From positions 1 to 34,224 of the forward strand of contig JADKBR010000004.1 in the NCBI GenBank assembly GCA_016714975.1: a DNA stretch of 34,224 nucleotides, given 5' to 3'. A program made the position numbers and the translations under genes. The stretch comes from Candidatus Dechloromonas phosphorivorans (GTDB taxonomy: Bacteria; Pseudomonadota; Gammaproteobacteria; Burkholderiales; Rhodocyclaceae). Shown here one piece after another: positions 18,020 through 26,627 of this stretch; the first letter of the stretch is position 1, and each line of letters begins with the position of its first letter. The notes under the pieces were generated by a model, which was not told the DNA's origin, did no database searches, and saw nothing but the letters and a program-made list of their open reading frames with translations.

Positions 18020-18023
<4 letters not shown>
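17460..18023 (+). CDS. QseG-like outer-membrane lipoprotein
   Basis: A 187-residue lipoprotein encoded between kinase and regulator. The signal peptide (SWMLPLVLAVLLGGC) ends in the lipobox LGGC, with the lipidated Cys near residue 31, followed by a Pro/Ala-rich tether. The mature part is mostly helical and ends in a coiled coil (about 130-165, rich in K, Q and E, QLEKQGQQLKDSQRKAVELQ). In enterobacteria QseG at this position controls the activity of the GlrK/QseE kinase by direct contact. A similar role is inferred here from position and architecture, as sequence identity across the group is low. It overlaps glrK by 17 nt and glrR by ATGA. Confidence 0.8.
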
Positions 18024-19426
<1,403 letters not shown>

Positions 19427-19440
19427 CCGGCAGGGTCGGG

Positions 19441-19707
19441 TCAGCTTGCTTCCAGGGTTACCAGGAGCGCGCCCTCATCGACTGTATCGCCCTCTGTGAC
19501 GTGAATTTCGACAACCCGCCCGGCGCGCGGTGTCGGAATGTCCAGCGCCACCTTGCCGGTTTCCAGCGTCAGCAGGTTGTCGTCGCGCGCGATGACGTCG
19601 CCGACTTTCACCAGCAGTTCGAGGATGAAAACCGCGCCGCTGGCGCAGGAGCCGCAGCTTTGCCAGCACTCCGGATACTTCGGCATGCGAACCTTGATCG
19701 TTTCCAT
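19441..19707 (-). CDS. Small stand-alone lipoyl/biotinyl-domain protein with Cys-rich insert
   Basis: An 88-residue protein that is little more than one lipoyl domain. The hairpin carrying the modified lysine is LLTLETGKVALDIPTPRAG (Lys in ETGK, replacing the usual ESDK). GRVVEIHVTEGDTVDEGALL completes the fold. In place of the usual first-strand segment (PDIGD...V) it has RMPKYPECWQSCGSCASG, with three cysteines in seven residues. It is not next to any dehydrogenase or carboxylase subunit. The ATG at 19707 fits the domain start (METIKV); an upstream ATG at 19734 would add nine residues. The carrier role is inferred from the fold; whether lipoate or biotin is attached cannot be decided from sequence. 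Confidence 0.78.
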   Translation of the reverse strand: METIKVRMPKYPECWQSCGSCASGAVFILELLVKVGDVIARDDNLLTLETGKVALDIPTPRAGRVVEIHVTEGDTVDEGALLVTLEAS

Positions 19708-19728
19708 AGGCCATTCTGCTCGGGGAAC

Positions 19729-19756
19729 TTGCATTCTACGGCCTCACCCGTATAAT
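19729..19756 (+). promoter_or_regulatory. Sigma-70 promoter of tRNA-Arg
   Basis: TTGCAT (19729-19734), a 16-nt spacer and a perfect TATAAT (19751-19756), 16 nt before the mature tRNA. GC-rich bases follow the -10 box, as in stringently controlled stable-RNA promoters. Confidence 0.8.
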
Positions 19757-19772
19757 GCGCGGCTCTGACAGC

Positions 19773-19849
19773 GCGCCCGTAGCTCAGTTGGATAGAGTAT
19801 CTGGCTACGAACCAGAGGGTCGGGCGTTCGAATCGCTCCGGGCGCGCCA
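19773..19849 (+). tRNA. tRNA-Arg(ACG)
   Basis: A 77-nt cloverleaf can be folded by hand. The acceptor is GCGCCCG pairing with CGGGCGC, the D arm GCTC/GAGT, and the anticodon arm TCTGG-CTACGAA-CCAGA with anticodon ACG. The T arm is GGGCG-TTCGAAT-CGCTC, the discriminator is G, and an encoded CCA ends at 19849. A34 is expected to be converted to inosine to read CGU, CGC and CGA. Confidence 0.97.
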
Positions 19850-19865
19850 TTCAGAACAAACACTT

Positions 19866-19891
19866 AGGCCAATCTTCGGATTGGCCTTTTT
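19866..19891 (+). terminator. Rho-independent terminator of tRNA-Arg
   Basis: AGGCCAATC-TTCG-GATTGGCCT, a perfect 9-bp stem closed by a TTCG tetraloop and followed by TTTT, 16 nt after the tRNA. Confidence 0.93.
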
Positions 19892-19909
19892 GCATTTCTG
19901 GTACGGAAC

Positions 19910-19937
19910 GGAATAATGGTGGTCCGATTTCCGTATA
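19910..19937 (+). promoter_or_regulatory. Possible ECF-type promoter of the COG4315/sigma/anti-sigma operon
   Basis: GGAATA (19910-19915), a 16-nt spacer and CGTATA (19932-19937) resemble an ECF sigma promoter (GGAA-type -35, CGT-type -10). A second GGAAC at 19905 is too far away (22 nt). It lies about 38 bp before the lipoprotein ATG and would allow autoregulation by the sigma factor encoded downstream. Confidence 0.45.
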
Positions 19938-19974
19938 TCCAGGTGAAGCACCCCAAAAACCAACGGAGATCATC

Positions 19975-20355
19975 ATGAAAACATCCAGACTCGCTCTTGC
20001 TCTGCTCGTGTCCGCCACGCTGGCGGCCTGTTCGGCAACCGGTAGCCGCCCGGCGACACCTGCCATGGTGTCGAGCGGCGTGCTGACTGGCAGCAACGGC
20101 ATGACCCTTTACACCTTTGACAAGGACGCTGGCGGCAAGAGCATGTGCAACGGCCCCTGCGCCACCAACTGGCCACCGCTGAATGCGATGGACGGCGACA
20201 TGGCGAGCGGCGACTACACCATCATCGTCCGTGACGACGGCAAGAAACAGTGGGCGCTCAAGGGCAAGCCGCTGTACTACTGGACCAAGGACCAGAAGCC
20301 GGGCGACAGGACGGGTGATGGTGTCAATGGCGTCTGGCACGTCGCCAAGCCCTGA
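19975..20355 (+). CDS. COG4315-family lipoprotein
   Basis: A 126-residue lipoprotein. Its signal peptide ends in LAAC (Cys near residue 19). The mature part contains one repeat pair typical of COG4315: SNGMTLYTFDKDAGGKSMCN followed by GPCATNWPPL, and later GKPLYYWTKDQKPGDRTGDG and VNGVWHVAKP. Family members are periplasmic or outer-membrane beta-rich proteins of unknown function that often sit next to ECF sigma factors. The gene is 8 nt upstream of the ECF sigma gene and is probably the first gene of the operon. It may be part of the stress response controlled by that sigma factor. Confidence 0.87.
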   Translation: MKTSRLALALLVSATLAACSATGSRPATPAMVSSGVLTGSNGMTLYTFDKDAGGKSMCNGPCATNWPPLNAMDGDMASGDYTIIVRDDGKKQWALKGKPLYYWTKDQKPGDRTGDGVNGVWHVAKP

Positions 20356-20363
20356 ATGACCGT

Positions 20364-20864
20364 GTGGACAGCGGCGCGATCCTGACCGAACTGCCGCGCC
20401 TGCGCCGTTACGCGCGGGCGCTGGTCGGCGATCGCGCGGCGGCGGACGATCTGGTGCAGGACACGCTCGAACGCGCCTGGACGCGGATCGCCCAATGGCG
20501 CGCCGGGAGCGACTTGCGCGCCTGGTTGTTCAGCATCATGCACAACCTGCGTGTAGATCAGTTGCGACGCCCCGGCCTGGCGATCCGTGCCATCGATGAC
20601 GCGGATTTCGCGGTGCCGACCCGCGCCACGCAGAGCGACGGACTGGAAGTCATTGATCTGGAAACGGCACTCGCGCGGCTGCCGGAAGAACAGCGCGCCG
20701 TGCTGCTGCTGGTCGCGCTGGAGGAACTGCGCTATGAGGATATCGCCGCTACGCTGGCCATTCCCGTCGGCACCGTAATGTCGCGCCTGTCTCGAGGCCG
20801 TGAGCGCCTGCGGCTGATTCTCGAAGACCGTCCGCCTTCGGCAAACCTGCGAGTTGTGCGATGA
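20364..20864 (+). CDS. ECF RNA polymerase sigma factor
   Basis: A 166-residue sigma-70-family factor with only regions 2 and 4. Region 2 has LPRLRRYARALVGDRAAADD and VQDTLERAWTRIAQW, with the promoter-melting stretch RAWLFSIMHNLRVDQLRR. Region 4 has ALARLPEEQRAVLLLVALEE and YEDIAATLAIPVGTVMSRLS, the -35 recognition helix. It begins with GTG at 20364, right after the lipoprotein stop. It ends overlapping the anti-sigma gene by ATGA, the classical coupling of an ECF factor with its inhibitor. Likely targets are its own operon, including the downstream catalase-like gene. Confidence 0.92.
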   Translation: MDSGAILTELPRLRRYARALVGDRAAADDLVQDTLERAWTRIAQWRAGSDLRAWLFSIMHNLRVDQLRRPGLAIRAIDDADFAVPTRATQSDGLEVIDLETALARLPEEQRAVLLLVALEELRYEDIAATLAIPVGTVMSRLSRGRERLRLILEDRPPSANLRVVR

Positions 20865-21664
20865 GCAAGCCACCGATCAGCGAAACCGACCTGCACGCGT
20901 ACGTTGATGCGCAGTTGCCGGAAGGCCGGTGGGCCGAGGTCGCGGAGCATCTGGCAGCCCATCCCGAGGAAGCCGAGCGCGTGCAGGCTTATCGGTCGCA
21001 AAAGAATGCCTTGCGCGAACTCTTTAGTCCTCTGCTTGACGAAGCGCTGCCCGCAACGCTGCGCCAGCTCGCTGAAGCGCCGCCTGCAGCGGTCGACCCG
21101 AAAAAAGGGCCGATTCTGGCGCGCTGGTCCCTGCAGCGCATCGCCGCCGGTATCGTCATCGCCATGCTGGGCGGGGTTGCCGGCTGGCTCGGCCACGGCC
21201 AATATCAGGCGGTGGACCGCCTGGTGCAATTCACGCCGCTGCCGCGTCAGGCAGCGGTCGCCCACGTCGTTTATAGCCCGGACGTCAAGCGCCCGGTCGA
21301 GGTTACGGCGGATCAGGAAGATCAGTTGGTCAAATGGCTGTCAAAACGCCTCGGCACGCCGGTCCGCCCGCCGCAGCTCGGCGCCCTCGGCTACGAACTG
21401 ATCGGTGGTCGCCTGCTGCCGGGCAACAGCGGCCCGGTCGCGCAGTTCATGTACCAGGACGCAAGCGGGCAGCGCCTGACGCTTTACGTGACGACCGAGA
21501 ATGCGACCAATCGCGATACCGGCTTCCGTTTTGCCAGGGAAGGGCAGGTCAATGTGTTCTACTGGATCGACGGCAAGTTCGGTTATGCCCTGTCGGCAAG
21601 TATCGACAAGGGAGAACTGGCGCGCGTCGCCACCGCCGTCTATGATCAGCTTGAACACAAGTAG
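20861..21664 (+). CDS. Membrane anti-sigma factor
   Basis: A 267-residue protein. The N-terminal cytoplasmic part starts MSKPPISETDLHAYVDAQLP and HLAAHPEEAERVQAYRSQKN, the pattern of the anti-sigma (zinc-finger-like, here lacking the HxxxCxxC) family. One transmembrane helix lies at about 92-112 (IAAGIVIAMLGGVAGWL). The periplasmic domain follows (about 115-267), with LGTPVRPPQLGALGYELIGG, RLLPGNSGPVAQFMYQDASG and NVFYWIDGKFGYALSAS. It resembles transmembrane anti-sigma factors paired with COG4315/ECF operons. It should hold the sigma factor at the membrane until an envelope or oxidant signal releases it (inference). The start overlaps the sigma gene stop. Confidence 0.88.
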   Translation: MSKPPISETDLHAYVDAQLPEGRWAEVAEHLAAHPEEAERVQAYRSQKNALRELFSPLLDEALPATLRQLAEAPPAAVDPKKGPILARWSLQRIAAGIVIAMLGGVAGWLGHGQYQAVDRLVQFTPLPRQAAVAHVVYSPDVKRPVEVTADQEDQLVKWLSKRLGTPVRPPQLGALGYELIGGRLLPGNSGPVAQFMYQDASGQRLTLYVTTENATNRDTGFRFAREGQVNVFYWIDGKFGYALSASIDKGELARVATAVYDQLEHK

Positions 21665-21692
21665 TACCCACAACCACAGAGGAATGATCACC

Positions 21693-22694
21693 ATGCACAA
21701 GAAAATGTTGCCGCAATTTGCGATCGCCGGCCTGTTGACGCTCGGCAGCCAGGCGACTATCGCGGCAGAGCAGGAAGTCAATGCGCCGGAAGTCGTTGCC
21801 GCGATCGAAGGCGCCTTTGGCGTGAACAAGGGCGAACGGCGCAATCACATCAAGGGCGTCTGTGCCCTGGGCGAATTCGTCGGCAACAAGGAGGCCGCGG
21901 CCTACAGCCGTTCGGAACTGTTTTCGGGCAAGCCGATCCCGGTCGTTGGCCGGTTTTCGCTTGCCGGGGGCAATCCGAAGGCCCCGGATACGGCAAGAAG
22001 CGTTCGCGGCATGGCGCTGCAGTTCCAGTTGCGCAGCGGCGCCGCGCACCAGATGGCGATGCTCAATACGCCGATGTTCGGCGCCGCCAGTCCGCAGACC
22101 TTCCTCGACCTGATGCGGGCCCTGCAGCCCGATCCGGCTACCGGCAAGCCCGACCCGGAAAAGATGAAGGCGTTCAAGGCCAGCCATCCGGACAGCCTCG
22201 CGCAATCGGAGTTCCTGGCCGCCAACAATCCGCCGGTCAGCTATGCCAACAGCGCCTTCTGGGGCATCCACACCTTCAAGTTTGTCGGCAAGGGCGACAA
22301 GACGACGCTGGTGCGCTGGCGTTTCGTGCCGCAGGATGGCGAAAAGCGCCTGAGCGATGAAGAGTTGAAGACCGCCGGCGCCAACTTCCTTGAACCGGCG
22401 CTGATCAGCCGCGCCCAGCAGGGGCCGGTGCGCTGGGACATGCTGGTCACCATCGGCCAGCCGGGTGACCCGGAGGACAATCCGACCTTGCTGTGGCCGG
22501 TGGGACGCAAGGAGTTCAAGGCCGGCACGCTGAGCATCAGCGCTGCCATGCCGCAGAAGGGCGGCGCCTGCGAAGCGATCAATTACGACCCGCTGGTCAT
22601 GGCCGACGGCATTGCGCCGACCAACGATCCGGTTCTGATGTTCCGTTCGCCGGCTTACGCGGTTTCGTTCGGCAAACGTCTCAGCGGTAACTGA
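21693..22694 (+). CDS. Catalase-family peroxidase (SrpA-like), exported
   Basis: A 333-residue heme peroxidase of the small catalase family. A signal peptide (QFAIAGLLTLGSQATIAA) directs it to the periplasm. The distal His lies in ERRNHIKGVCALGEF, with the Asn side in the NSAFWGIHTFKF region. The proximal Tyr lies in the C-terminal block FRSPAYAVSFGKRL. The domain is shorter than true catalases (about 480 residues) and lacks their C-terminal arm, as in SrpA proteins, which act mostly as peroxidases. It follows the anti-sigma gene by 28 bp with AGAGGA 9 nt before ATG 21693; an alternative ATG at 21684 is too close to it. Likely the effector of the ECF regulon. Confidence 0.9.
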   Translation: MHKKMLPQFAIAGLLTLGSQATIAAEQEVNAPEVVAAIEGAFGVNKGERRNHIKGVCALGEFVGNKEAAAYSRSELFSGKPIPVVGRFSLAGGNPKAPDTARSVRGMALQFQLRSGAAHQMAMLNTPMFGAASPQTFLDLMRALQPDPATGKPDPEKMKAFKASHPDSLAQSEFLAANNPPVSYANSAFWGIHTFKFVGKGDKTTLVRWRFVPQDGEKRLSDEELKTAGANFLEPALISRAQQGPVRWDMLVTIGQPGDPEDNPTLLWPVGRKEFKAGTLSISAAMPQKGGACEAINYDPLVMADGIAPTNDPVLMFRSPAYAVSFGKRLSGN

Positions 22695-22732
22695 GCGCCG
22701 AAGCCTGCTGCGGTCGACCCGGCCGAACGGGG

Positions 22733-23596
22733 CTAATCGACGAAGCGCATCGACAGGTCGAGCGCCTTGACGTCCTTGGTCAGGGCGCCGACGGAAATGC
22801 GATCGACACCGGTTTCGGCGATTCCGCGCAGCGTTTCGAGGGTCACATTGCCGGAAGCTTCGAGCACCGCACGGCCGGCGCTGATGGTGGCAGCCTCACG
22901 CATCATGGCGAGGGAGAAGTTGTCGAGCAGAATCATCGTTGCACCCGCGTCGAGCGCGACGCGCAGTTCGGCAAGCGACTCGACCTCGATCTGGATGAAC
23001 TTGCAGCGCTCGCCGGCCCCTTCGGCCACCATTCTCGCCGCCGCCAGGGCCTGGTCAATGCCGCCAGCGGCATGAATATGGTTTTCCTTGATCAGGATCG
23101 CATCCCACAGCGCCAGGCGGTGATTGCCGCCACCGCCGCAGCGCACGGCGTACTTTTGCGCGATGCGCAGTCCGGGCAGCGTTTTGCGGGTGTCGACGAC
23201 CTGCGCGCCGGTTCCGGCGATCGCATCGGCGTAGATGCGCGCTTTGCTGGCAATGGCCGAGAGCAGTTGCAGAAAGTTCAGTGCGCTGCGCTCGGCTGAA
23301 AGCAGCGCGCGGGCATTGGCGCGGATCTGGCAAAGCACCTGATCGGGTGCGATGCGCTCGCCATCGGCGGCGCTCCAGACAATTTCGGCGGCCGGATCGA
23401 GAATCCTGATGCAGCGGTCGAACCAGGCGCTGCCGCAAAGGACGCCGGCTTCGCGGGAAATGACCGTGGCCCGCGCGACACGCTCGCCCGGAACCAGGCT
23501 GGCGGTCAGGTCACCGGGACCGATATCCTCGGCGAGGGCTGCCTCCACGTTGCGGGTGATTTCGGCGGCGAGCGGGTAAGCGAATTCGATGGACAT
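22733..23596 (-). CDS. nadC: Quinolinate phosphoribosyltransferase (nicotinate-nucleotide pyrophosphorylase) NadC
   Basis: Converts quinolinate and PRPP to nicotinate mononucleotide, the step that joins the de novo NAD pathway. The 287-residue protein starts MSIEFAYPLAAEITRNVEAA and contains EDIGPGDLTASLVP. The PRPP/quinolinate site motifs are VVDTRKTLPGLRIAQKYAVR, CGGGGNHRLALWDAILIKEN and, near the end, ASGNVTLETLRGIAETGVDR followed by ISVGALT. Length and motifs are standard. The gene stands alone, convergent with the catalase-like gene and divergent from the FMN protein by 54 bp. That interval should hold both promoters. Confidence 0.96.
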   Translation of the reverse strand: MSIEFAYPLAAEITRNVEAALAEDIGPGDLTASLVPGERVARATVISREAGVLCGSAWFDRCIRILDPAAEIVWSAADGERIAPDQVLCQIRANARALLSAERSALNFLQLLSAIASKARIYADAIAGTGAQVVDTRKTLPGLRIAQKYAVRCGGGGNHRLALWDAILIKENHIHAAGGIDQALAAARMVAEGAGERCKFIQIEVESLAELRVALDAGATMILLDNFSLAMMREAATISAGRAVLEASGNVTLETLRGIAETGVDRISVGALTKDVKALDLSMRFVD

Positions 23597-23650
23597 GGCG
23601 GCGGCCAATAGGCATGCTAGAGGGGTAATTGTACCGTTCGGAAGTGTGCC

Positions 23651-25132
23651 ATGTTCGAGATAGCCAGCGTTTTTCGTGTCAGTGTCGGCGTTCTGGTAGC
23701 AATGCTGGTCGCCCTGTTCGTCGTCTATTGGTTTGTCCGCGACATCACGCAGAAGCGCCACACGGTGTTGCGCAATTTTCCGGTCATCGGCCATCTGCGC
23801 TTCTTCTTCGAGAATCTCGGCGAGTATTTCCGGCAGTATCTGTTTCTGAACGACCGCGAGGAAATGCCGTTCAATCGGGCAACGCGGGCCTGGGTCTATC
23901 GTCTGGCCAAGAACGAAGGCGGCATTCTCGGTTTCGGCTCGACTTACGAACTCTCGCAGTCAGGCGCGCTGGTCTTCGTCAATGCCGCCTTCCCGGTCCT
24001 CGACGGCGAGTTCCAGCCGACGCCGCCAGTGATCATCGGCGAAGGCTGGTGCGACAAGCCATTCGCCGCCCGGTCCGTCATCAACATCAGCGGCATGAGC
24101 TACGGCGCGATTTCGCAACCGGCGGTGCGGGCATTGTCGCGCGGTGCGGGGATATCCGGTTGTTACATGGATACCGGCGAAGGCGGACTCAGCCCCTACC
24201 ATCTGGAGGGCGGCTGCGATGTGATCTACCAGATCGGCACGGCCAAGTACGGGGTGCGCGACGCCAGCGGCCAGCTCGATCCGGAAAAGCTGCGCGAAGT
24301 GGCCGCGCATGAAAACGTCCGGGCCTTTGAAATCAAGCTTTCACAGGGCGCCAAGCCGGGCAAGGGCGGCGTCCTGCCGGCGGCCAAAGTCACCGAGGAA
24401 ATCGCCCGCATCCGCGGCATTCCCTTCGGCAAGGATTCGCTGTCACCCAATCGCCATCCGGAAATCGGCAATATGGACGAACTGCTCGACATGGTCGAGC
24501 GTGTGCGCGAAATCACCGGCAAGCCGGTCGGCATCAAGACGGCAATCGGCGGCAGGCAGTTCATGCATCAACTGGTCGACGCAGTACACCGCCGCGGCCA
24601 GGGCAGCGCGCCGGATTTCCTGACCATCGACGGCGGCGAAGGCGGTTCGGGCGCGGCCCCGCAGGCCCTTGCCGACCACATGGCGATGTCGATCAACGAA
24701 GCCCTGCCGCGTGTCGTCGACGCCCTGATCGAGAGCGGACTGCGCGAGCGGATCAAGGTCATCGCTTCCGGCAAACTGGTGACGCCGGCCAAGGTCGCCT
24801 GGGCGCTGGCCTGCGGCGCCGACTGCATCAATTCCGCCCGCGGCTACATGTTTTCGCTCGGCTGCATCCAGGCGCTGCGCTGCCACCAGAACAGTTGTCC
24901 CACCGGTATCGCGACCCACGTCCCGCGTCTGCAGCGCGGTCTGGTGGTCGAGGACAAAGCCGAACGGGTTGCCGCTTACACGCGGAACCTGAACAAGGAG
25001 GTCGAAATGATTGCCCACGCCTGCGGCCTCAGGCACGCGCGGCAATTTCGCCGGGAGCATGTGCGCATCGTCCAGCCCAACGGCCAGAGCATGGCGCTCA
25101 ACATGCTTTACCCGTACCCGCCCATTCGTTGA
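23651..25132 (+). CDS. Membrane-anchored FMN-binding glutamate-synthase-family protein
   Basis: A 493-residue protein made of an N-terminal transmembrane helix (about 8-30, FRVSVGVLVAMLVALFVVYW) and the glutamate synthase central FMN domain (about 100-470). The FMN/substrate landmarks are INISGMSYGAISQPAVRALS, DTGEGGLSPYH, FLTIDGGEGGSGAAPQALAD and VIASGKLVTPAKVAWALACG. The Fe-S cysteines appear as CIQALRCHQNSCPTGIATH. There is no glutaminase domain and no GltD-type partner nearby, so it is not a complete glutamate synthase. The exact reaction of this widespread family is not settled. Its 3' end overlaps that of nnrD by 35 nt (tail-to-tail). Confidence 0.93.
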   Translation: MFEIASVFRVSVGVLVAMLVALFVVYWFVRDITQKRHTVLRNFPVIGHLRFFFENLGEYFRQYLFLNDREEMPFNRATRAWVYRLAKNEGGILGFGSTYELSQSGALVFVNAAFPVLDGEFQPTPPVIIGEGWCDKPFAARSVINISGMSYGAISQPAVRALSRGAGISGCYMDTGEGGLSPYHLEGGCDVIYQIGTAKYGVRDASGQLDPEKLREVAAHENVRAFEIKLSQGAKPGKGGVLPAAKVTEEIARIRGIPFGKDSLSPNRHPEIGNMDELLDMVERVREITGKPVGIKTAIGGRQFMHQLVDAVHRRGQGSAPDFLTIDGGEGGSGAAPQALADHMAMSINEALPRVVDALIESGLRERIKVIASGKLVTPAKVAWALACGADCINSARGYMFSLGCIQALRCHQNSCPTGIATHVPRLQRGLVVEDKAERVAAYTRNLNKEVEMIAHACGLRHARQFRREHVRIVQPNGQSMALNMLYPYPPIR

Positions 25133-26618
25133 ACAGCCGGCGCGCGGCGTCGATGACCTCGCCGGCGGTCAGGCCGACCGGCCCGACCCCGCTGGCGACC
25201 AGCCGGTCCGCCGCGGCGCCATGCAAATGGACGCCGGCGAGCAGGGCCGCTTCAGCCGGCCAGCCCTGGGCGAGGAGGGCGACGATCATTCCGCTGAGGA
25301 CGTCGCCCATGCCGGCGGTGGCCATTCCCGGGTTGCCTGTGGAATTGATCCACCAGCGGCCGTCGACCCTGGGGCCAGCAGTTGCCTCAATGGTCGTGGC
25401 AATCACTGTGCCGCAGCCTTTCAGGGCAATGAGGCTGCGATAGCGCTCGGCCAGTTCGCGGGCGGCGCGGACGCGGTCGCCCTGGATTTCGCGGATCGGG
25501 CAATCAAGCAGGCGGGCGGCTTCGGCCGGGTGCGGGGTCAGGATCGTGGGGCCGACGCGGTTGTACAGCCGGCCCTCGATGCGTCCGTCGTCGGCCAGCA
25601 GATTCAGCGCGTCGGCGTCGAGGAGGAGCTGGACCGGCGCGTTGAGCGATTGCTCGAGCAGGCGGAGCGCCTCTGCCGAGCGACCGAGGCCCGGGCCGCA
25701 GGCAAGCGCCTGGAGGTCGGTCTGCAACAGCATGTCGGCGCGGCGCATCATCAGTTCGGGCTGGACAAGATCGACGGCCGGCGCATCGGCGTCGAGCAGA
25801 CCGAGGTAGACGCGGCCGGCACCGAGTTTGAGCGCGGCGCGACCGGCCAGGAAGGCGGCGCCGGCCATGGACTTGCTGCCGCCGAGGATGCCGGCGCTGC
25901 CAAAGCTGCCCTTGTGGGTGTTGCGACGCCGCGGCTTGAGGCGCGCGGCAAAATCTTCGAGAGTGACGATGTGCCCGTCGGGGTCGATCTCGGCGGACGG
26001 CTGCAGGGCTAGCCTGGCGACGCGGAGTTCGCCGCAATGGTCGGGGCCGTCCGCGGTCAGCAGTCCCGGCTTGGCGCCGATGAAGGTGAGGGTATGGCTG
26101 GCGTGAATGCACGGACTGAAGGCCTGGCCGGTATCGGCATTGAGTCCGGAAGGACAATCAAGGGCCAGCAGCGGGCATGCGTCGCGCTCGGCCAGACGGT
26201 TGGCGGTGGCGATCCAATCCGCGTAGCGGCCATCGGGCGCCCGCGCCAGGCCGATGCCGAACAGCCCGTCGACGATCAGCGACCAGCGGCCGTCACCCGG
26301 AATCGCGGACAGGGTGAAGCCGCCGGCCTCGGTGAATTGCCGATGGGCGGCCGCCGCATCGGGCGCCAGGTGCTCCGGATCGCCAGCAAACACGACGCAG
26401 GTCGTGAAGAAGCGCTGGCGCAGCAGGCGCGCAGCGACGAAGGCGTCGCCGCCGTTGTTGCCCGGGCCGGCGAGAACCAGGATCGGCGCATCGTTCGCCA
26501 GCGCCAAGGCCGCCGCCCAGTCGGCCGCCGCCATGCCGGCTCTCGCCATCAGCGGCTCTCCGGCGTGCGCGGCTTCGATGTTGCGCAAGCTGGCACTGCG
26601 GTAGAGGTCGGTATCCAT
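25098..26618 (-). CDS. nnrD: Bifunctional NAD(P)HX epimerase/dehydratase
   Basis: Repairs hydrated NADH and NADPH: the N-terminal epimerase converts R to S hydrates, and the C-terminal ADP/ATP-dependent dehydratase restores the nucleotide. The 506-residue protein has the epimerase signature LVLAGPGNNGGDAFVAARLL near residues 44-63 and LDCPSGLNADTG. The dehydratase starts near 220 with NTHKGSFGSAGILGGSKSMA and has LTPHPAEAARLL and the catalytic STGNPGMATAGMGDVLSGMI. It is the last gene of the long minus-strand array, 9 nt after the HDAC-family gene, so it is co-transcribed with it and cnoX. It converges with the FMN protein. Confidence 0.95.
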   Translation of the reverse strand: MDTDLYRSASLRNIEAAHAGEPLMARAGMAAADWAAALALANDAPILVLAGPGNNGGDAFVAARLLRQRFFTTCVVFAGDPEHLAPDAAAAHRQFTEAGGFTLSAIPGDGRWSLIVDGLFGIGLARAPDGRYADWIATANRLAERDACPLLALDCPSGLNADTGQAFSPCIHASHTLTFIGAKPGLLTADGPDHCGELRVARLALQPSAEIDPDGHIVTLEDFAARLKPRRRNTHKGSFGSAGILGGSKSMAGAAFLAGRAALKLGAGRVYLGLLDADAPAVDLVQPELMMRRADMLLQTDLQALACGPGLGRSAEALRLLEQSLNAPVQLLLDADALNLLADDGRIEGRLYNRVGPTILTPHPAEAARLLDCPIREIQGDRVRAARELAERYRSLIALKGCGTVIATTIEATAGPRVDGRWWINSTGNPGMATAGMGDVLSGMIVALLAQGWPAEAALLAGVHLHGAAADRLVASGVGPVGLTAGEVIDAARRLFNEWAGTGKAC

Positions 26619-26627
26619 GGGTCGATT

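Noticed and set aside
19608..19850. Minus-strand frame starting MARPERFERPTLWFVARYSI.
   Set aside because: A known artefact: translation of the reverse complement of the tRNA-Arg gene.
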